Shown: in pieces, positions 21,628 to 33,646 of the stretch
How the letters are laid out: the number at the start of each line of letters is the position of its first letter
Position numbering within the stretch: the stretch's first letter is position 1
Source of the DNA: Cycas panzhihuaensis
Lineage: Eukaryota > Cycadophyta
DNA length: 64,000 nucleotides
Direction: 5' to 3'
Assembly: GCA_023213395.1 (NCBI GenBank)
Contig: CM041465.1
Span: 216,263,741 to 216,327,740 of the forward strand
Position numbers and translations under genes: made by a program
The notes under the pieces: model-generated
Told to the model about the DNA's origin: nothing
Seen by the model: only the letters and a program-made list of their open reading frames with translations
Database searches by the model: none

Positions 21628-21636
21628 AAGGAGAGA
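21628..21636 (+). promoter_or_regulatory. polypurine tract of A+
   Basis: AAGGAGAGA directly before the TGTTAGTG start of the LTR. Confidence 0.7.
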
Positions 21637-22053
21637 TGTTAGTGATAATTAACTTAGGTTAACTATATACTTAATGCTTTATTAGGAGATAGTTATCATA
21701 AGCAAGTATGATAGAGGGATGTGTCTCTATACGAATAGGTATGATAAAGAGTCATGCCCATACACAAATGTTTACAACACCATTTCAAGGTGTATTTATA
21801 TATACCTTAGTATTCCAACCAATCAACTTAGATCAACATAATCTCATTACATCTGCTCTTATGCCATCTCACCATTGAACATTGTGTTATTTTAATATAA
21901 TAAATATTATGTTGGTGGGTTTTTTCTCTTGGATGTTTTTTAGGATAGATCTAGTGTTCAAGCATTCCTTGTGTATGTTCCTAGCATTTAACAATCCTTG
22001 CCTGTAGTTGGCTTAATACCTAACCTACAACCTACATATATAGAAATCCTAAT
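21637..22053 (+). repeat. 3' LTR of copia A+
   Basis: Starts TGTTAGTGATAATTAACTTA. The full length matches the two minus-strand LTRs of A- at 38252-38688 and 51697-52124 (shared landmarks: GATAACTATC-like block, TATAGAGACACATCCCT in the minus orientation, AACACAATGTTTATTATA). The right end is inferred from that alignment because the CA end has mutated. Confidence 0.85.
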
Positions 22054-22339
22054 GGGATTAGATGTTATTCTTAGAGTCTAGTGACTCTAAACTTTAGGTA
22101 CATATAATAGTAATAACTCTCTTACCAATCTATTCATCTTATTTAAGGACCATATGGGACAAGCCCATAAACTCCATGGGATATAACCTCTCTTTAACAA
22201 ACTAATTTTACTAAACTAGATGTAGAAATAACTAAGTAGCTAAGTGGCCTATATTGTCTACATTAACAATATCCAAGCCCATATGGATATTCATTTAGAC
22301 ACCTAACATATTTTTAATAAATATTAAGTTATTTTTGCT
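22054..22339. other. unassigned spacer
   Basis: 286 bp between the A+ LTR and the first gypsy RT match. No motif seen; it may be decayed gypsy sequence upstream of RT. Confidence 0.5.
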
Positions 22340-23620
22340 CCTTTGTCGGTTCGCCCCCTACTAGATTGTGGGTGTTACCATATCATTAAGTTGAAAATTA
22401 TCCATATCTCTATCAATCGTCAACGCTATAGAAATTCATATTTTCAAAAGAATGAAATAGAAAAAATTACTAATGAACTAATAAAAATAGAGATAATTCA
22501 ACCTAACAAAAGTCTATATGTCACCCCTATTGTGTTAGTTTAAAAAAAGGATGTGTCATTTAAGCTTTGTATAGATTATTGTGAACTTAATAAAATAACC
22601 ATATGATAAAAGTTCTCCACTCCAAAAATTAATAACATATTAGATGAAATTCATGTTGCCATAGTTTTTATCAAGTTGGATCTCTAATTAAGATACTATT
22701 AAATACACATTATACTTGAAGACTAGTATAAAACTACTTTTCAAATGTACCATAACCACTTCAAATTTTATATCATACCTTTTAGCTTGTGTAATGCTCT
22801 ATCCACATTTTAGTTTCTAATGAATAAAGTATTCGCCCTATACATTAGGAAGTTTGTCATTATTTTTTTCAATGATATTCTCATCTATAACATAGATATG
22901 GCTATTCATACTTTCCATTTAGAGATAATCGTACAAAATTTGGCTAAATATCAATTATATACCAAGCTCTCCAAATGTGAGTTTAGTAAGTTTGAACTAT
23001 AACACCTTGGCCACATTATCTCTATAGAAGGTGTTTGGGTCAATCTTAACAAAATAACAATAATTACAAACTGGCTAACTCCTAAAAACCTTACTTAGCT
23101 ATGTACTTTCTTAGGGCTTACTAGATCCTATTAGTAGTTCATCAAAAATTATGCAATCTTACTTTGGAAAGATTCTTTCTAATAGTCACCTATTACTAAT
23201 GATGCCTTTATTCATCTTAAAGAAGTCATGTTCTTCACTTTGGTCTTGGCCACACTAGACTTCTCTCAACTATTCCAACTAGAGTTTAATGTATTAAGCT
23301 TTGGCTTAACTATGGTACTTATGCAAAGCCTACACACAATTACATTTGAAAACCAAAAGCTTAAATACCATGAATATAGGTTGTCAACCTACTTAAAAGA
23401 AAAGAAGGCCATTCTCTATACCATTAAAAATAATATCAATATCTCATTAGATCAAAATTCATTATACTAATTGATCACCATAGCCTCTGTTACCTATTAT
23501 ACCAACTAGTTTTATCAAAGGAATAAACCAAATGGGTTGAACACCTCCAAGTTTTTGACCTTATGGTCAGTAATAAGAAAGACTAAGATAATGTTGTGGT
23601 AGATGCTCTTTCTTGTCTTC
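22340..23620 (+). pseudogene. pol: gypsy reverse transcriptase-RNase H (G1)
   Basis: RT matches in order: RQRYRNSYFQKNEIEKITN, IEIIQPNKSLYVTPIVLV, the LCIDYCELNKIT start of the palm, VAIVFIKLDL, PFSLCNALSTF, KFVIIFFNDILIYNID, KCEFSKFEL and HLGHIIS, then FLGLT. The catalytic FVDD-type box reads FFND (Asn codon 22871-22873), so polymerase activity would be lost. RNase H (about 23228-23470) shows FSQLFQLEFNVLSFGL and the YHEYRLSTYLKEKKAIL block. The longest open piece is 80 residues. The chromovirus assignment rests on the downstream tail. Confidence 0.88.
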
Positions 23621-23689
23621 TAACTCACCCTTCCCTCATTCCTTCATTGGAATCATCCATTCATGCCATCTCCTCACTCCATCTTATAT

Positions 23690-25090
23690 AGGTATAAAAC
23701 CTCACTTAAGAAAACTAGCCATAACCAAATTATGCTAAATAAGCCAACAAAGTTTACACTTAAAAGAATTGGTACATATAGAACATCTTTTTATATATAA
23801 ACCACATATTCATCCACCTAGCCTTCAACTTTATCCCTTCAATCTTATCAAAGTATCACTCTATTCCATTAGGAGTTCATTCTAGGTTTGATTAAACTTA
23901 TGGACAAATTTATTCTAACTTCTTCTAGTCATATATAAGATCACCCATTCTAACATTAGTTTTAGAATGTGACACATATTAGTGTAATAAATCTAGCACT
24001 AAAGCTCAACCAAGCCTCTTATGACCACTACACATTTCATAAGAAAAATGACAAGATATTGCCATGGACTTCATTTTGGGTCTACCTTTACCTATTGGGT
24101 ATGACTCCATATTATTAATTGCTTAACAAAATATATATACTTTTTTTTTAGTCCACATTTCATATAAAACATTGTATATCATAGATCTATACTTCCAAAT
24201 GATATTTCATTTGCATGGCTTCTCATCAACAATCATATGTGTTCAAGATCCAAAGTTTACTAATCTTTTTTTTTGCAAGAGCTCTTTTGAGCCTTAGGTA
24301 TGTTATTCACTATGAGTTCTACCTCTTACCTCTAAGTAAAAGACCAATCAAAAGTTCATAATAAAATACTAGAAATTTACATTGTTATGTATCTGAATAC
24401 TAAGCAAGATGATTATCATGAGTAGCCCTTACAAAATGCAAGTATAATTCCTCTCACCACTCAGCCATAAGGATGTCCCCATTCATGGCCCTTCATAGTT
24501 ACTTACCACCATCCCACTATACACTCGCCACCAGCCTTTGCATCACAACTATACAACAAAAGTTACAATACATGGACCAAATTTTAAACACCCTTAAGTA
24601 AAATTTAGCTGCACTTTAGAATCAAATGAAGTAATTAGCAAACTTCCATTATTTAGATTACTCTTCTACCATTGGTGATCTTATGTTTCTATGTCTTTAA
24701 CCATATAAGTAACAATCTCTCAAGTATCATAAGAATCATAAGCTCATTCCTCACTATTATGGCCTTTATAAAGTCCTCTAGTATGTTGGTGAAATGGCCT
24801 ATGCTTTGGAATGCCTGCCCAATACCGAGATTCATAATGTCTTCTATGTTTCCTATCTTAAGAAATGTCTTAGTAAGGGAAGGACTATATAAATATTCCT
24901 ACCAGTCTTAGATGAAGAACAAACTCTTATCATTCCCCTAAAATGCATCTTAGCTAGCAAATAATCTCATCACTAAAATAAAATAATTTTTTAATATTTA
25001 ATATTGTGGGTTGATTGTGAACCAAGTGAGGCAACTTGGGAATCAATGAAATTTGTCAAGTAACATCCACTTCTCATTTGCTTTAGGGAC
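23690..25090 (+). pseudogene. pol: gypsy integrase with chromodomain-like tail (G1)
   Basis: At about 24056 the frame reads DIAMDFILGLPLPIGYDSIL, the first-Asp motif of chromovirus integrase. The middle is heavily mutated. The C-terminal part is clearer: HKLIPHYYGLYKVL, MAYALEYLPNTEIHNVFYVS then YLKKCL (24740-24870), then VLDEEQTLIIPLKCIL and EPSEATWESMKFV (about 24905-25060), which match the C-terminal tail and chromodomain start. A chromodomain would direct insertion to heterochromatin. Stops are frequent. Confidence 0.82.
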
Positions 25091-25100
25091 TTAACATCTT

Positions 25101-25530
25101 AGGGAAGGGGATTTGTTATATAACCACATATGACTAACAGAACTAGAATACTAGCACTCATGGTTAAGGTACTAGGAGGTTAAATTTTAGTTATTAACTT
25201 CTTTATGCGAGCTAGTAAAGCCACTAATGAAATGTAAGTTTATTTATCATGCTAATAGGATTGTAGGAATAAGGCTTTCTTTTATCTATTTAAGAGTTAT
25301 AGAGCTATATATTGTAGAAGAACGTTGTTGCATAATTATCTTCTCTTATAAGATTGGTACTTCGGTACTCTTTAAGTTTCTTTTATGTCTATTTTGTGCT
25401 TGTTGGTGTATTTAACTTCTATAATCGGTTCCCAATATTAATATAAGAGTTGTATTTCCTACTTATTTTCCATTATCATTTATGTATGTGAGTATAAAGT
25501 GGGAAAGTCACATCCTACCCTCGTTACCTT
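25101..25530 (+). repeat. polypurine tract and 3' LTR of G1
   Basis: AGGGAAGGGGATT (25101-25113) is a polypurine tract directly before TGTTATATAACCACATATG at 25114, an LTR start. The LTR end cannot be fixed because no second copy is in the window; it probably ends near 25500-25540. Confidence 0.7.
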
Positions 25531-27394
25531 ATAAGCCTTAATGAATAAAATTTTTACTCCCCACCTTAAAAAAATTATCATCATTTTTTTAATGATAAAT
25601 TTATTTACAATTCTTATTTAGAAAATTAGTTTATTTACTTAACCTCTATTGAAGAGTGGAGGACTCTCAAGTCTATAAATTCCTACTCATAACTTAAGGA
25701 AGTCCAGACATCTAGCCTTAGTTCTAAGGAGCTCTCTAAGGAGGTGAGTGGCTTGTCTCAGGAGTGTAAGCTAGGGATAATTAAACCCTTCCTTCATAGG
25801 GTTTTAAGCCTCTTCATCCCCTCCTCTTCTTCCATAGTCCTCTAGGTACAACAATAATGCTACTGAGATTATGAAAGAAAATTATTTAAAGTTATTTCTA
25901 GATTGATTTACTATTACATCTCTATTAATATGCATATTAGCAAGCAAACCAATCTTAGCTATATTAGAGCATTGCTTGGATGGTAAAGATATCACTTGAA
26001 GACTCTTATAAAAGGAAGATTACAAGGTAGGTCATTTCCTTCATTTCAATTCCTTTTCTTTTAAGTCCTGATGATCTTATGGAGCACTTTTCTTTTGTTT
26101 CTTATGTTTTGATCAAAACTTGAAAGGAAAAGGATAAAGAATTGGTCAATTGATAAGCAATTGATTTAATTGCATTTCTTGAGCAGTGCTTTCTCCTTAT
26201 CTCTACTTTATTTTACATTTGAAAGTAAAAGAGAAATAACATCTTTCTTAAATGCATTTCCTTCCTATTCTTTTTGCCTAGATCTTTGGGGTTATATTTA
26301 TAGTAACTAGGATAAACATAAGAACAATAAAAGAACTTAATTTCCTCTTTCTTATGTTAAACCCTAATTTCATAATAAATTAGATAAGGAAAAACAAAGA
26401 AGAAATGAAAAAAAAAAAAGGAAAAGAAAAGGAAAGTATATGAATGTATGACTTAGTCATAGTATTACATAAATGAGTGTTATTTTCATTTAATTTAAAG
26501 TTGCATCATAGATTTATATTTAGGGTTTGATTTCTCTTGTGTGGTCCCCCTCTAGGTTAGGTCTTGTTCCTCCATTTAGGACCTGCTTGATCACTCAAGA
26601 CTTAGTCTCTTTGGTGTATAATCTTATCCTCTCCTCAAGCCAAATACCTCCCATTATTAGAGGACTTTTGATCAACTAAGAGTTGACATCTCTAAGGTAC
26701 AAGGCTCCTCTTATTTGAGATTAAATTTTCTACCATATTTTAAACATCAAAAGTGTTGGATTTATGTCATACTTTGGGATAAGAGTGACTTTCTCATCTC
26801 TCTTATATTTACCTCTAAGTACAGGAACCCACTAGAATCAGATGTTGACATCCTTGGGCCATCTATCCTTACAAGTAGATCATTACTAGGTGAGGGAGTC
26901 TCTAGTAGCTAACTGTTAATGTGGTTATTAATCTAGAGTTTGAACTCTCATGGGTCCTTACACCCATTAGTCCTCTCATGCTTTAATTAGATCATCGTAG
27001 ATTATTTTCCTTTTTGATGGGATAGAGGTTTAGTTTATAGCATCACCTTTAGAAGGGCATTGAAGTAAACAAGTAAAAAAAGCCTAGGATGCCTTCTTAG
27101 GGGTAAGGACCATGATGATCCTTCCACTTATTAGAAGGTATTTATGATTTCCTTGAAATAAAGGAGTAATTGATTTGGTTGTTTGATTGTTTTAATTGTG
27201 TTATTTACTTATGTTTCATTTGATTACATTATACACACAAGAGTTTAATTAATAAATAATTTAACTTGCTTTTTTTTGGCTTAGCATACAAGTAAAGAGA
27301 CATCCCTTCTCTCTAAAGAGGGGGTCAAGAATCCACCTTGAGACACATTACCTTTCCTTTCACTTACTTAAGACTTTATAAGTGACTTACCTCA
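25531..27394. other. non-coding stretch, possibly the LTR of gypsy G2
   Basis: About 1.9 kb with no recognisable protein frame. It precedes a primer-site-like sequence near 27395 and the proline/tyrosine-rich gag start of G2, so it is where a long Tat/Athila-type 5' LTR would lie. No second copy or clear TG...CA ends were seen, so this is inference from position. Confidence 0.35.
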
Positions 27395-27839
27395 AGACAT
27401 GACACCATTTTGGTGACTATACTTGAGAGTTGCCAAAACTTTTTACTTACCTATTAGCCTTTCTCATTGATTGATTCATTCATTGGATATGCATCTACCT
27501 TATCTATCATGTTTCATTCTTTACTTTGAACGAGCCTCCATTACACACCTCATTCTTTTCTCCTTTAGTTTCCATTCATATATTTCTTTCATCCTTTTAT
27601 TCACATTCTTTATAGATCCTTTTCATACCTACCCTAAGTGATCTAAAAGAATCTTAAGCCTTTCCTCTAAAGGCTTATCCTCATATTCTTGAGTCATTAC
27701 CATCACTCTTTGTGAGGGTAATAAGACTTTAATTATTGACCCTAATACTCCAGTTATGCATTTAGACCTTACTAGTCCATTTGAGTATGAGGATAAGCCA
27801 CTCTTGTATAAGGTTCTTATGAGATAAGTATACAACTTA

Positions 27840-28703
27840 ATTGATAATTAATCTTTAGAAGGAACTCTTATGCCTTCACATAGCCATTACATGGATTTTA
27901 AGAGGCCTATTCTTCATGATGAGGGACATGGAGCATTTGTGGTACAACCTCCTCCCACAATGGTACATCCTTGTAAGTAAGCTATAGGTCTAGTCATCAT
28001 AACTCAAGCCTGCTCATACATCACTGCCTAAGAGCAAGGGGATCACATGCTTTCTCTTCATCCCCCCTCATCTAGCATTGTCCCTAATGATTATACTTTA
28101 GGTCCTCAAGTTGTATCTTCTATGGTTTGGTAGTTTGCCCCTCTACTTAAGACTTCTCAATTGGGTCTTCAAGAGAGACATGTTCTCCCTACTCATGATG
28201 TTGGGCATAGTGCTCTTCTTTCCTATCACACTATGCCCCCATATCCCCTAAAGGGGTTCGTTTGTTTATTAAAGGTCCTCATCCTTTATAGGATAACCCC
28301 TTCATATAAACTATATAGACGCAAGAGCCTCCCACCTATTTTCCTAGCCCTCAACTACCTTCACATGTCTTCCCCATATTATCATTACATTTGGAACCAA
28401 TTAATCCTATACAACCTTCTTACATAGTAGGTGTAGGCTAACAAGTCCCATAGTTACATACAACACATCTGTGGTATAGCCCCACTATCTCTTATGGACC
28501 AACACCTGCATCCAACTAATAGGGCTACATAGCCCAACCTTTTAGTTATGGTTCATAGGCTCCCCACATATCTTAGTATCCAAGAGGATTCATTACACAT
28601 GAAGCATCTGCTCCCTACGTTTCCACTAGACCCTCTGCTAAACTCATAGGACCCTATCCTCATCCTTCATATCCTATGTACCCCACTCATGTTGGGGAAA
28701 CTA
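27840..28703 (+). pseudogene. gag: gypsy gag N-terminal, Pro/Tyr-rich part (G2)
   Basis: Broken frames rich in Pro, Tyr and His (for example MDFKRPILHDEGHGAFVV, YPHPSYPMYPTHVGE) resemble the low-complexity N-terminus of Tat/Athila gag. The longest open piece is 28161-28427. The frame breaks at the copia C insertion (28704) and capsid motifs resume after 33646. The identification depends on that continuation. Confidence 0.55.
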
Positions 28704-29121
28704 TGAAGAGAAAATATAACCACAAAAGAAATGTGATAGCAAACTTTAAACCATGCAAAGAACAAATAGCATAAACAAGTCAAGCATACAATAAAGAATA
28801 CTAGGAGATTCAGGTCTAAGCATAGACCTTTTATTAATCTGAGTAATAATTAAAGAATTACAGAGATGAATATATCCTAACTCTTCTCATCAACTTATCA
28901 AAGACTCATCCACACCATGTTACATGTGTTGTTATATAAGAATATATAGGTACAACATTACAAGATATCACCTTGCAATTTTGCAATATAATGGGCACAA
29001 ACCACGGGCTAACAAAACCCCTAGTTGAGGGCCCTGCAATAGGCCCCTAGACCCCACAAAGGGGCTTAGGTATAATGCCTATACCCATGTAACACCTGCA
29101 AAGTATTCAACATATCTAAAA
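28704..29121 (-). repeat. 3' LTR of copia C
   Basis: About 418 bp. The plus strand starts TGAAGAGAAAATATAACC and ends TTCAACATATCTAAAA, parallel to the right copy at 33179. It is preceded on the minus strand by a purine-rich TTGGGAGAT. A G/C-rich block (about 29010-29070) has short inverted repeats. Confidence 0.88.
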
Positions 29122-30760
29122 ATCTCCCAATTGTTGAATACTTTACAAGAAGCTTGTATACATAACTATTTGATTCTAAAATCACAAACACCTATTGTAT
29201 TTCTATACCATCTTTTTTTTTTTGTGCTAACAATCTTGGTCAATGAGTCTACAACATTCTATTGTGTAGCAATTTTATGTAAATCCACCTTATGATCTTG
29301 AACTATTTTTCTCATAAAATGGAACTGTACATCAATATGCTTTGATCGAGCATGAAAAATAGGGTTCTTTACTAAGTAGATTACATTTTGACTATCACAA
29401 TCTATTCTCATAGCATCCTGCTTGAAGCTAATATCTATGCATAATCTCTATAACTAAATCACTTCCTTGCATGAATGAGTAGATGTTATATACTCTACTT
29501 CTATGATAGAAAGTTCCATAACTTACTATCTTTTACTTATTCAACTATTTGTACCATCATAAAGGGTAAAAACATACTCGATTGTAAATCTTCTACTATC
29601 AAGATCTTCAACCTAATCAGTATCAACAAAACCTCTCAGGTTCACTATTCTACTCTTTAAGGGATCTCCTTGATAGTAAATTCCATAGTCTGATGTATCC
29701 CACAGATATCTAAAAATCCTTTTCAAAGCAACCCAATGCTCCCTGCTTAGGTTTGACATATACTTGCTAATTACTCCCACTGCATAAGCAATATCTAGTC
29801 AAGGCAAAACCATCGTATACATCAGGCTACTAATAACATTAACATAAAAGACAAATATCATGTCTTTAACTTCTTGGTAAGTCTTTAGGCATTATTCAGC
29901 TAATAATTTTAAACCAACAACAAGAGGAACATTAACTGGTTTATTATCCTGCAACCTAAACCACTCTAATATTGTCTTGATGTACTATCTTTGGCTAAGC
30001 CAAACCTTCCTATTTCTCCTATCCTTTTTAATCTCAATGCCTAAAATAAAATGTATAACACTAAGGTCCTTCATCTCGAAATGAGATGCTAGTTGGCCTT
30101 TTAAAAGTTGGTTTATTTCTTTATTGTTATTAACTAAAAGGATGCCATTAATTTATAAAACTAGAATAATAAAATGATTACCAACCTGCTTATAATAAAC
30201 ACAATAATCTACTTTGTTATGCACAAAGCCATCTAATAACATATATGAATTGAATTTCTAATACCATATCTTTGGTGATAATTTCAAGTCATATAATAAC
30301 TTCTTCAACTTGCACAATGTATTCTACTTCTCTGCAACTTTAAACCCTTTAGGCTACGACATATAAATTTCTTCCTTGAGGTCACCATGAAGAAATGTAG
30401 TCTTCACATCCATTTGATCCACTTCAAGGTCATAGGAAACTACTATAGCCAACAAAAATCTAATTGAAGCAACTTTTACAATAGGAGAAAATACCTCACC
30501 AAAATCTATTTCCTTAACCTAAGAATAGCCCTTTGCTACCAAGTGAGCCTTGTATTTTTCTACAGTACCATTTACTCGAAACTTCTTCTTGAAGATCCAT
30601 TTGTTATCAATTAGTTTTCTGCCATTAGGCAGATCTACCAAATCCCATATGTTATTTTTATCCAAGGCCATCATTTCTTCTTGCATGGCATTCATCTAGA
30701 GTTATCTCTCTTTTGACTCTAGAGCCTCTTAAATAATATTTAGATCATCTATAGCAGATA
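29122..30760 (-). pseudogene. pol: copia reverse transcriptase-RNase H (C)
   Basis: RT motifs from high to low: NNIWDLVDLPNGRKLIDNKW, KYKAHLVAKGYSQVKEIDF, QMDVKTTFLHGDLKEEIYM, KLKKLLYDLKLSPKIWY, then a ruined catalytic box (YVDD replaced by stop-ING near 30150), FEMKDLSVIHFILGIEI, and PLDIAYAVGVISKYMS-like thumb sequence. RNase H includes DCDSQNVIYLVKNPIFHARS, KHIDVQFHFMRKIV and VVDSLTKIV. Gene order and length fit full copia RT-RNase H. The lost active site and stops make it inactive. Confidence 0.9.
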
Positions 30761-30779
30761 AAACAAAAGAGGAGTGACA

Positions 30780-31840
30780 AAAGTCATAAGGAATATACTT
30801 ATCAGACTATATTCTCTCACGAGTTGATCTCCTCAAGATGTGGGGTTCTTGAGGTTAAGCTACCTCTACAACTGGTTCTTCTTCTTCAGCTAACTCATAT
30901 TCTAATATTGAATCTTTATCCCTTACCTCAAATTATACCTTATTAGGGTCTTCATCCTTTGGTTCTTCATCCTACTTTTGAGACTTAAACTCCTCTTTAA
31001 AGATAAAATCATGACTATACACAACCTTTTATGTTTTAAGGTTATAAAACTTATACCCTTTGACACCATCACTATAGCCAATGAAATAGCATTTTGTGCT
31101 TTGAAATCAAGCTTAGTCTTTTATTATTTAGTAATATACACAAAATCTTCACAACCAAAATCTCTAAGATGACCAAGAGATGGTTTCTTACCAAACCACA
31201 CTTCTTCAAGTGTTTTATATACTAAGGTAGTTATTGGTGATCTGTTTATCAAGTGACTTATAATTATCATAGCCTCAACCTATGATCTCTAATCTAGAAA
31301 CATTGAGCATACTCCTTGATCTCTCTAGTAAGGTCTTATTTATTCTTTCAGTAACTTTGTTCGACTGTGGTATATAGGGAATTATCTTTTTCCTTACTAT
31401 CCTACACTGCTTATAGAACTGCTCAAACTCTTTTAAGTAAAACTCACTTCTATTATTAGTCCTTAGTACCTTGATCTACCTATCACTCTAATTCTCAACC
31501 AAGGCCTTAAATTCTTTGAATTTACTGAAGACTTTAGATTTCTACCTAAGAAAGTATAACTGTGTCATTCTTGAGAAATCATCTATAAATGAGACAAAGT
31601 ATTTCCATCCACCTAATAAGGGTACATCAACAAGTCTAAAAATATCACTACATACTAAACGTAAAATACCCTTTACTCTCTTTGAGTTTGAAGGAAAATT
31701 GACCCGATTCTATTTACTATATATACAATTGCTCATAGAAATTAAAGTTAAAGGAGCCACTAATTCTAGAGATGCCTTTTGCTATATCTTTAGAGAATAA
31801 ATCATGGAGGCCTTTCTCTTTAATATGGCTTAATCTCTTA
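30780..31840 (-). pseudogene. pol: copia integrase (C)
   Basis: YFVSFIDDFSRMTQLYFLR (core start), VLRTNNRSEF (second-Asp motif with Asn for Asp at 31455-31457), YIPQSNKVTERINKTLLERS (Glu kept in TERINKT), then YSDGVKGYKFYNLKT and a linker with RRSTRER before RT. The catalytic Asp-to-Asn change and several stops exclude strand-transfer activity. Confidence 0.88.
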
Positions 31841-32094
31841 TGCCACAATATAGTTTAACCAACAAGTGATATTTGAGTCCCACTTGCATTATTGCTACTT
31901 CCTGTAATAGTTAGACTACAACTACTAACATACATTGTACTTGCATCAAACTTGTTCCAAATTATATCCCTCTTGTTAACACTAATGCTCCTTGAACTAT
32001 TCTGCAACTATTTTTAATGAAAATCACTTCTATTCCTACATCACTCAATTGACTGATTCATATCAGGGATAATTTTAACCCTTCCATCCCTAAA

Positions 32095-33092
32095 TCAAAG
32101 CTTTACCCTTCCATGACCCACAATTTTATATGGATAATGATCCCTAAGAAATATTTCACCTCTATTAATACTTGTGTATTTACAAAACCACTCCTTATGG
32201 GGAGTAACATAAAGTGAAGCACTATAGTTAATTAACCAAGACTCAACATTTGACAACTTATCTACGATTACTAAATAAACATTACCATCAGCTTTATTAG
32301 AAGCTTTTACTGTCATGGAATAAGTAGATTTAGGTGACTTTCCCTTATCAACCTTGACTTGATACTAGCTCTTCATATGGCTAGCCTTCCCACACCTCTA
32401 TATACCAAGGGGTCTCTACCTAGAGATTTGGATTTTCCTTTAGATTTTGGCCATTTGTTCCTAAGCCTTTGTTGGTCATGATCTAATGTTTGACATCTCA
32501 CCATTAATGCTTCTTTTGAATAATCCTCAGAAAATTTTTGCTTTGTCTCTTCTAATAACAGAACAATAATAACATTATCAAATTTTAGGATGGGAGCAGT
32601 CGTGCTACTAATCATCATCACAAGATTATCCCAAGAATCAAGAAGTGAATACAATAGGGTAATGCACTTGTCTTCTTCAGATATTGTTATCCTAATTAAA
32701 ACAAGTTGGCTCATAATAGTGTTAAATATAGTGAGATGATTTGCGACTATATGTATATTACTCATCCTGAGTGAATACATTTTTTTTCAAAGAAATAGCT
32801 TATTAGCCAAGGACTTAGTCTGATACAAAGCCTCTAGATTTTTCTATAGATCTTTAGTTGTAGACTTTACAACAACATTTAACAATACCCTATTTGAAAG
32901 GTATAACCTTATCGAACTAATTACCTTTCGATCAAGCTTCTTCTAGTCTTTATCACCCATAGTTGCAGGCTTTGTTCCTATTATAATGATCTACTAATCC
33001 TTCTTGACAAGGATATCTTCCATCTTTAGCTTCTACGACTCAAAGTTTTAGCCATTGAACTTTTTAATCTCCATCTTTGTAGTACATTCCAT
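32095..33092 (-). pseudogene. gag: copia gag-protease (C)
   Basis: Gag starts at 33092 (MECTTKMEIKKFNG), continues with ISSIRLYLSNRVLLNVV, NLEALYQTKSLANKLFL, and an open 135-residue piece at 32373-32780 beginning MYSLRMSNIHIVANHL and including CITLLYSLLDSWDNLV. A knuckle remnant CGKASHMKS follows in a shifted frame. Protease at 32095-32316: SWLINYSASLYVTPHKEWF, where the catalytic D-S-G-A reads N-Y-S-A (Asn codon at 32227-32229). This gag contains the capsid stretch that copia B has lost. Confidence 0.88.
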
Positions 33093-33164
33093 GATCTTCA
33101 TACCTAAGTTCACTAAACAAGGCTCTCATTTACTAAATGGCTTCCCATAGAATTAAAACCCTTA

Positions 33165-33176
33165 GCTCTGATCCCA
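33165..33176 (-). promoter_or_regulatory. primer binding site of copia C
   Basis: The minus strand reads TGGGATCAGAGC, one mismatch from the Met-tRNA site TGGTATCAGAGC, 2 nt from the LTR end. Confidence 0.85.
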
Positions 33177-33178
33177 AA

Positions 33179-33646
33179 TGAAGAGAAAATATAACCACAA
33201 AAGCAATGTGATAACAAAACTTTAAACTATGCAAAGAACAAATAGCATAAATAAGTCAAGAACTTAATAAAGAATATCAAGAGATTTAGGTCTAAGAATA
33301 GGCCTTTTATTAATTTGAGCAATATCTAAAGAATTACAGAGATGAATAAATCCTAACTTCTCTCATTGACTTATTAAAGACTCATCAACAACCATGTTAT
33401 ATGTACTATTACATAAGAATATATAGACACAAAATTATAAGATACCACCTTACAATTTTATATAATACAATGGGCATAAACGACATGCTTATAAAGACCC
33501 CTATAAGACACCCATATTTTTTTCTCGGGGGCTCTCTCCCCTAAACCCCTACCTATAGGGCTACTGGCCCCCCAAACCCCATAAAAGGGACAAAGTATAA
33601 CACCTATACCTATGTAACACTTGCAAAGTGTTCAACATATCTAATA
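33179..33646 (-). repeat. 5' LTR of copia C
   Basis: About 468 bp, matching 28704-29121 over its length. Slightly longer because of a G/C-rich segment near 33520-33590 with runs such as GGGGGCTCTCTCCCC. The outer end is placed at the TATCTAATA that aligns with TATCTAAAA of the other LTR. Confidence 0.88.

Larger units (their letters stand above)
14034..22053 (+). mobile_element. Ty1/copia element A+, interrupted by copia B
   Basis: Plus-strand copia element whose gag starts at 14075, is interrupted at 14413 by element B, resumes at 19475 in the same frame, and ends in a 3' LTR (21637-22053). Without B and one TSD copy it is about 3 kb, too short for a full copia: the RT catalytic box and RNase H are absent. 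The minus-strand relative A- (38252-52124) has the same shortened layout. No 5' LTR of this family is present to the left of gag. Confidence 0.8.
22340..25530 (+). mobile_element. Ty3/gypsy chromovirus-like element G1, 3' half
   Basis: Plus-strand order RT, RNase H, integrase, chromodomain-like tail, polypurine tract and LTR. RT before integrase identifies gypsy; the C-terminal EPSEATWES identifies the chromodomain-bearing branch. Gag, protease and the 5' LTR are not recognisable to the left. Every domain carries many stops. Confidence 0.85.
28704..33646 (-). mobile_element. complete-length Ty1/copia element C
   Basis: Minus-strand copia of about 4.9 kb: 5' LTR 33179-33646, primer site 33165-33176, gag from 33092, protease, integrase, RT, RNase H to about 29140, 3' LTR 28704-29121. 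It sits inside gag of gypsy G2. Host-side bases at the two ends (AACTA at 28699, AATTG at 33647) are not a clean duplication. All frames are broken. Gag resembles that of copia B, so C and B are relatives. Confidence 0.92.
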
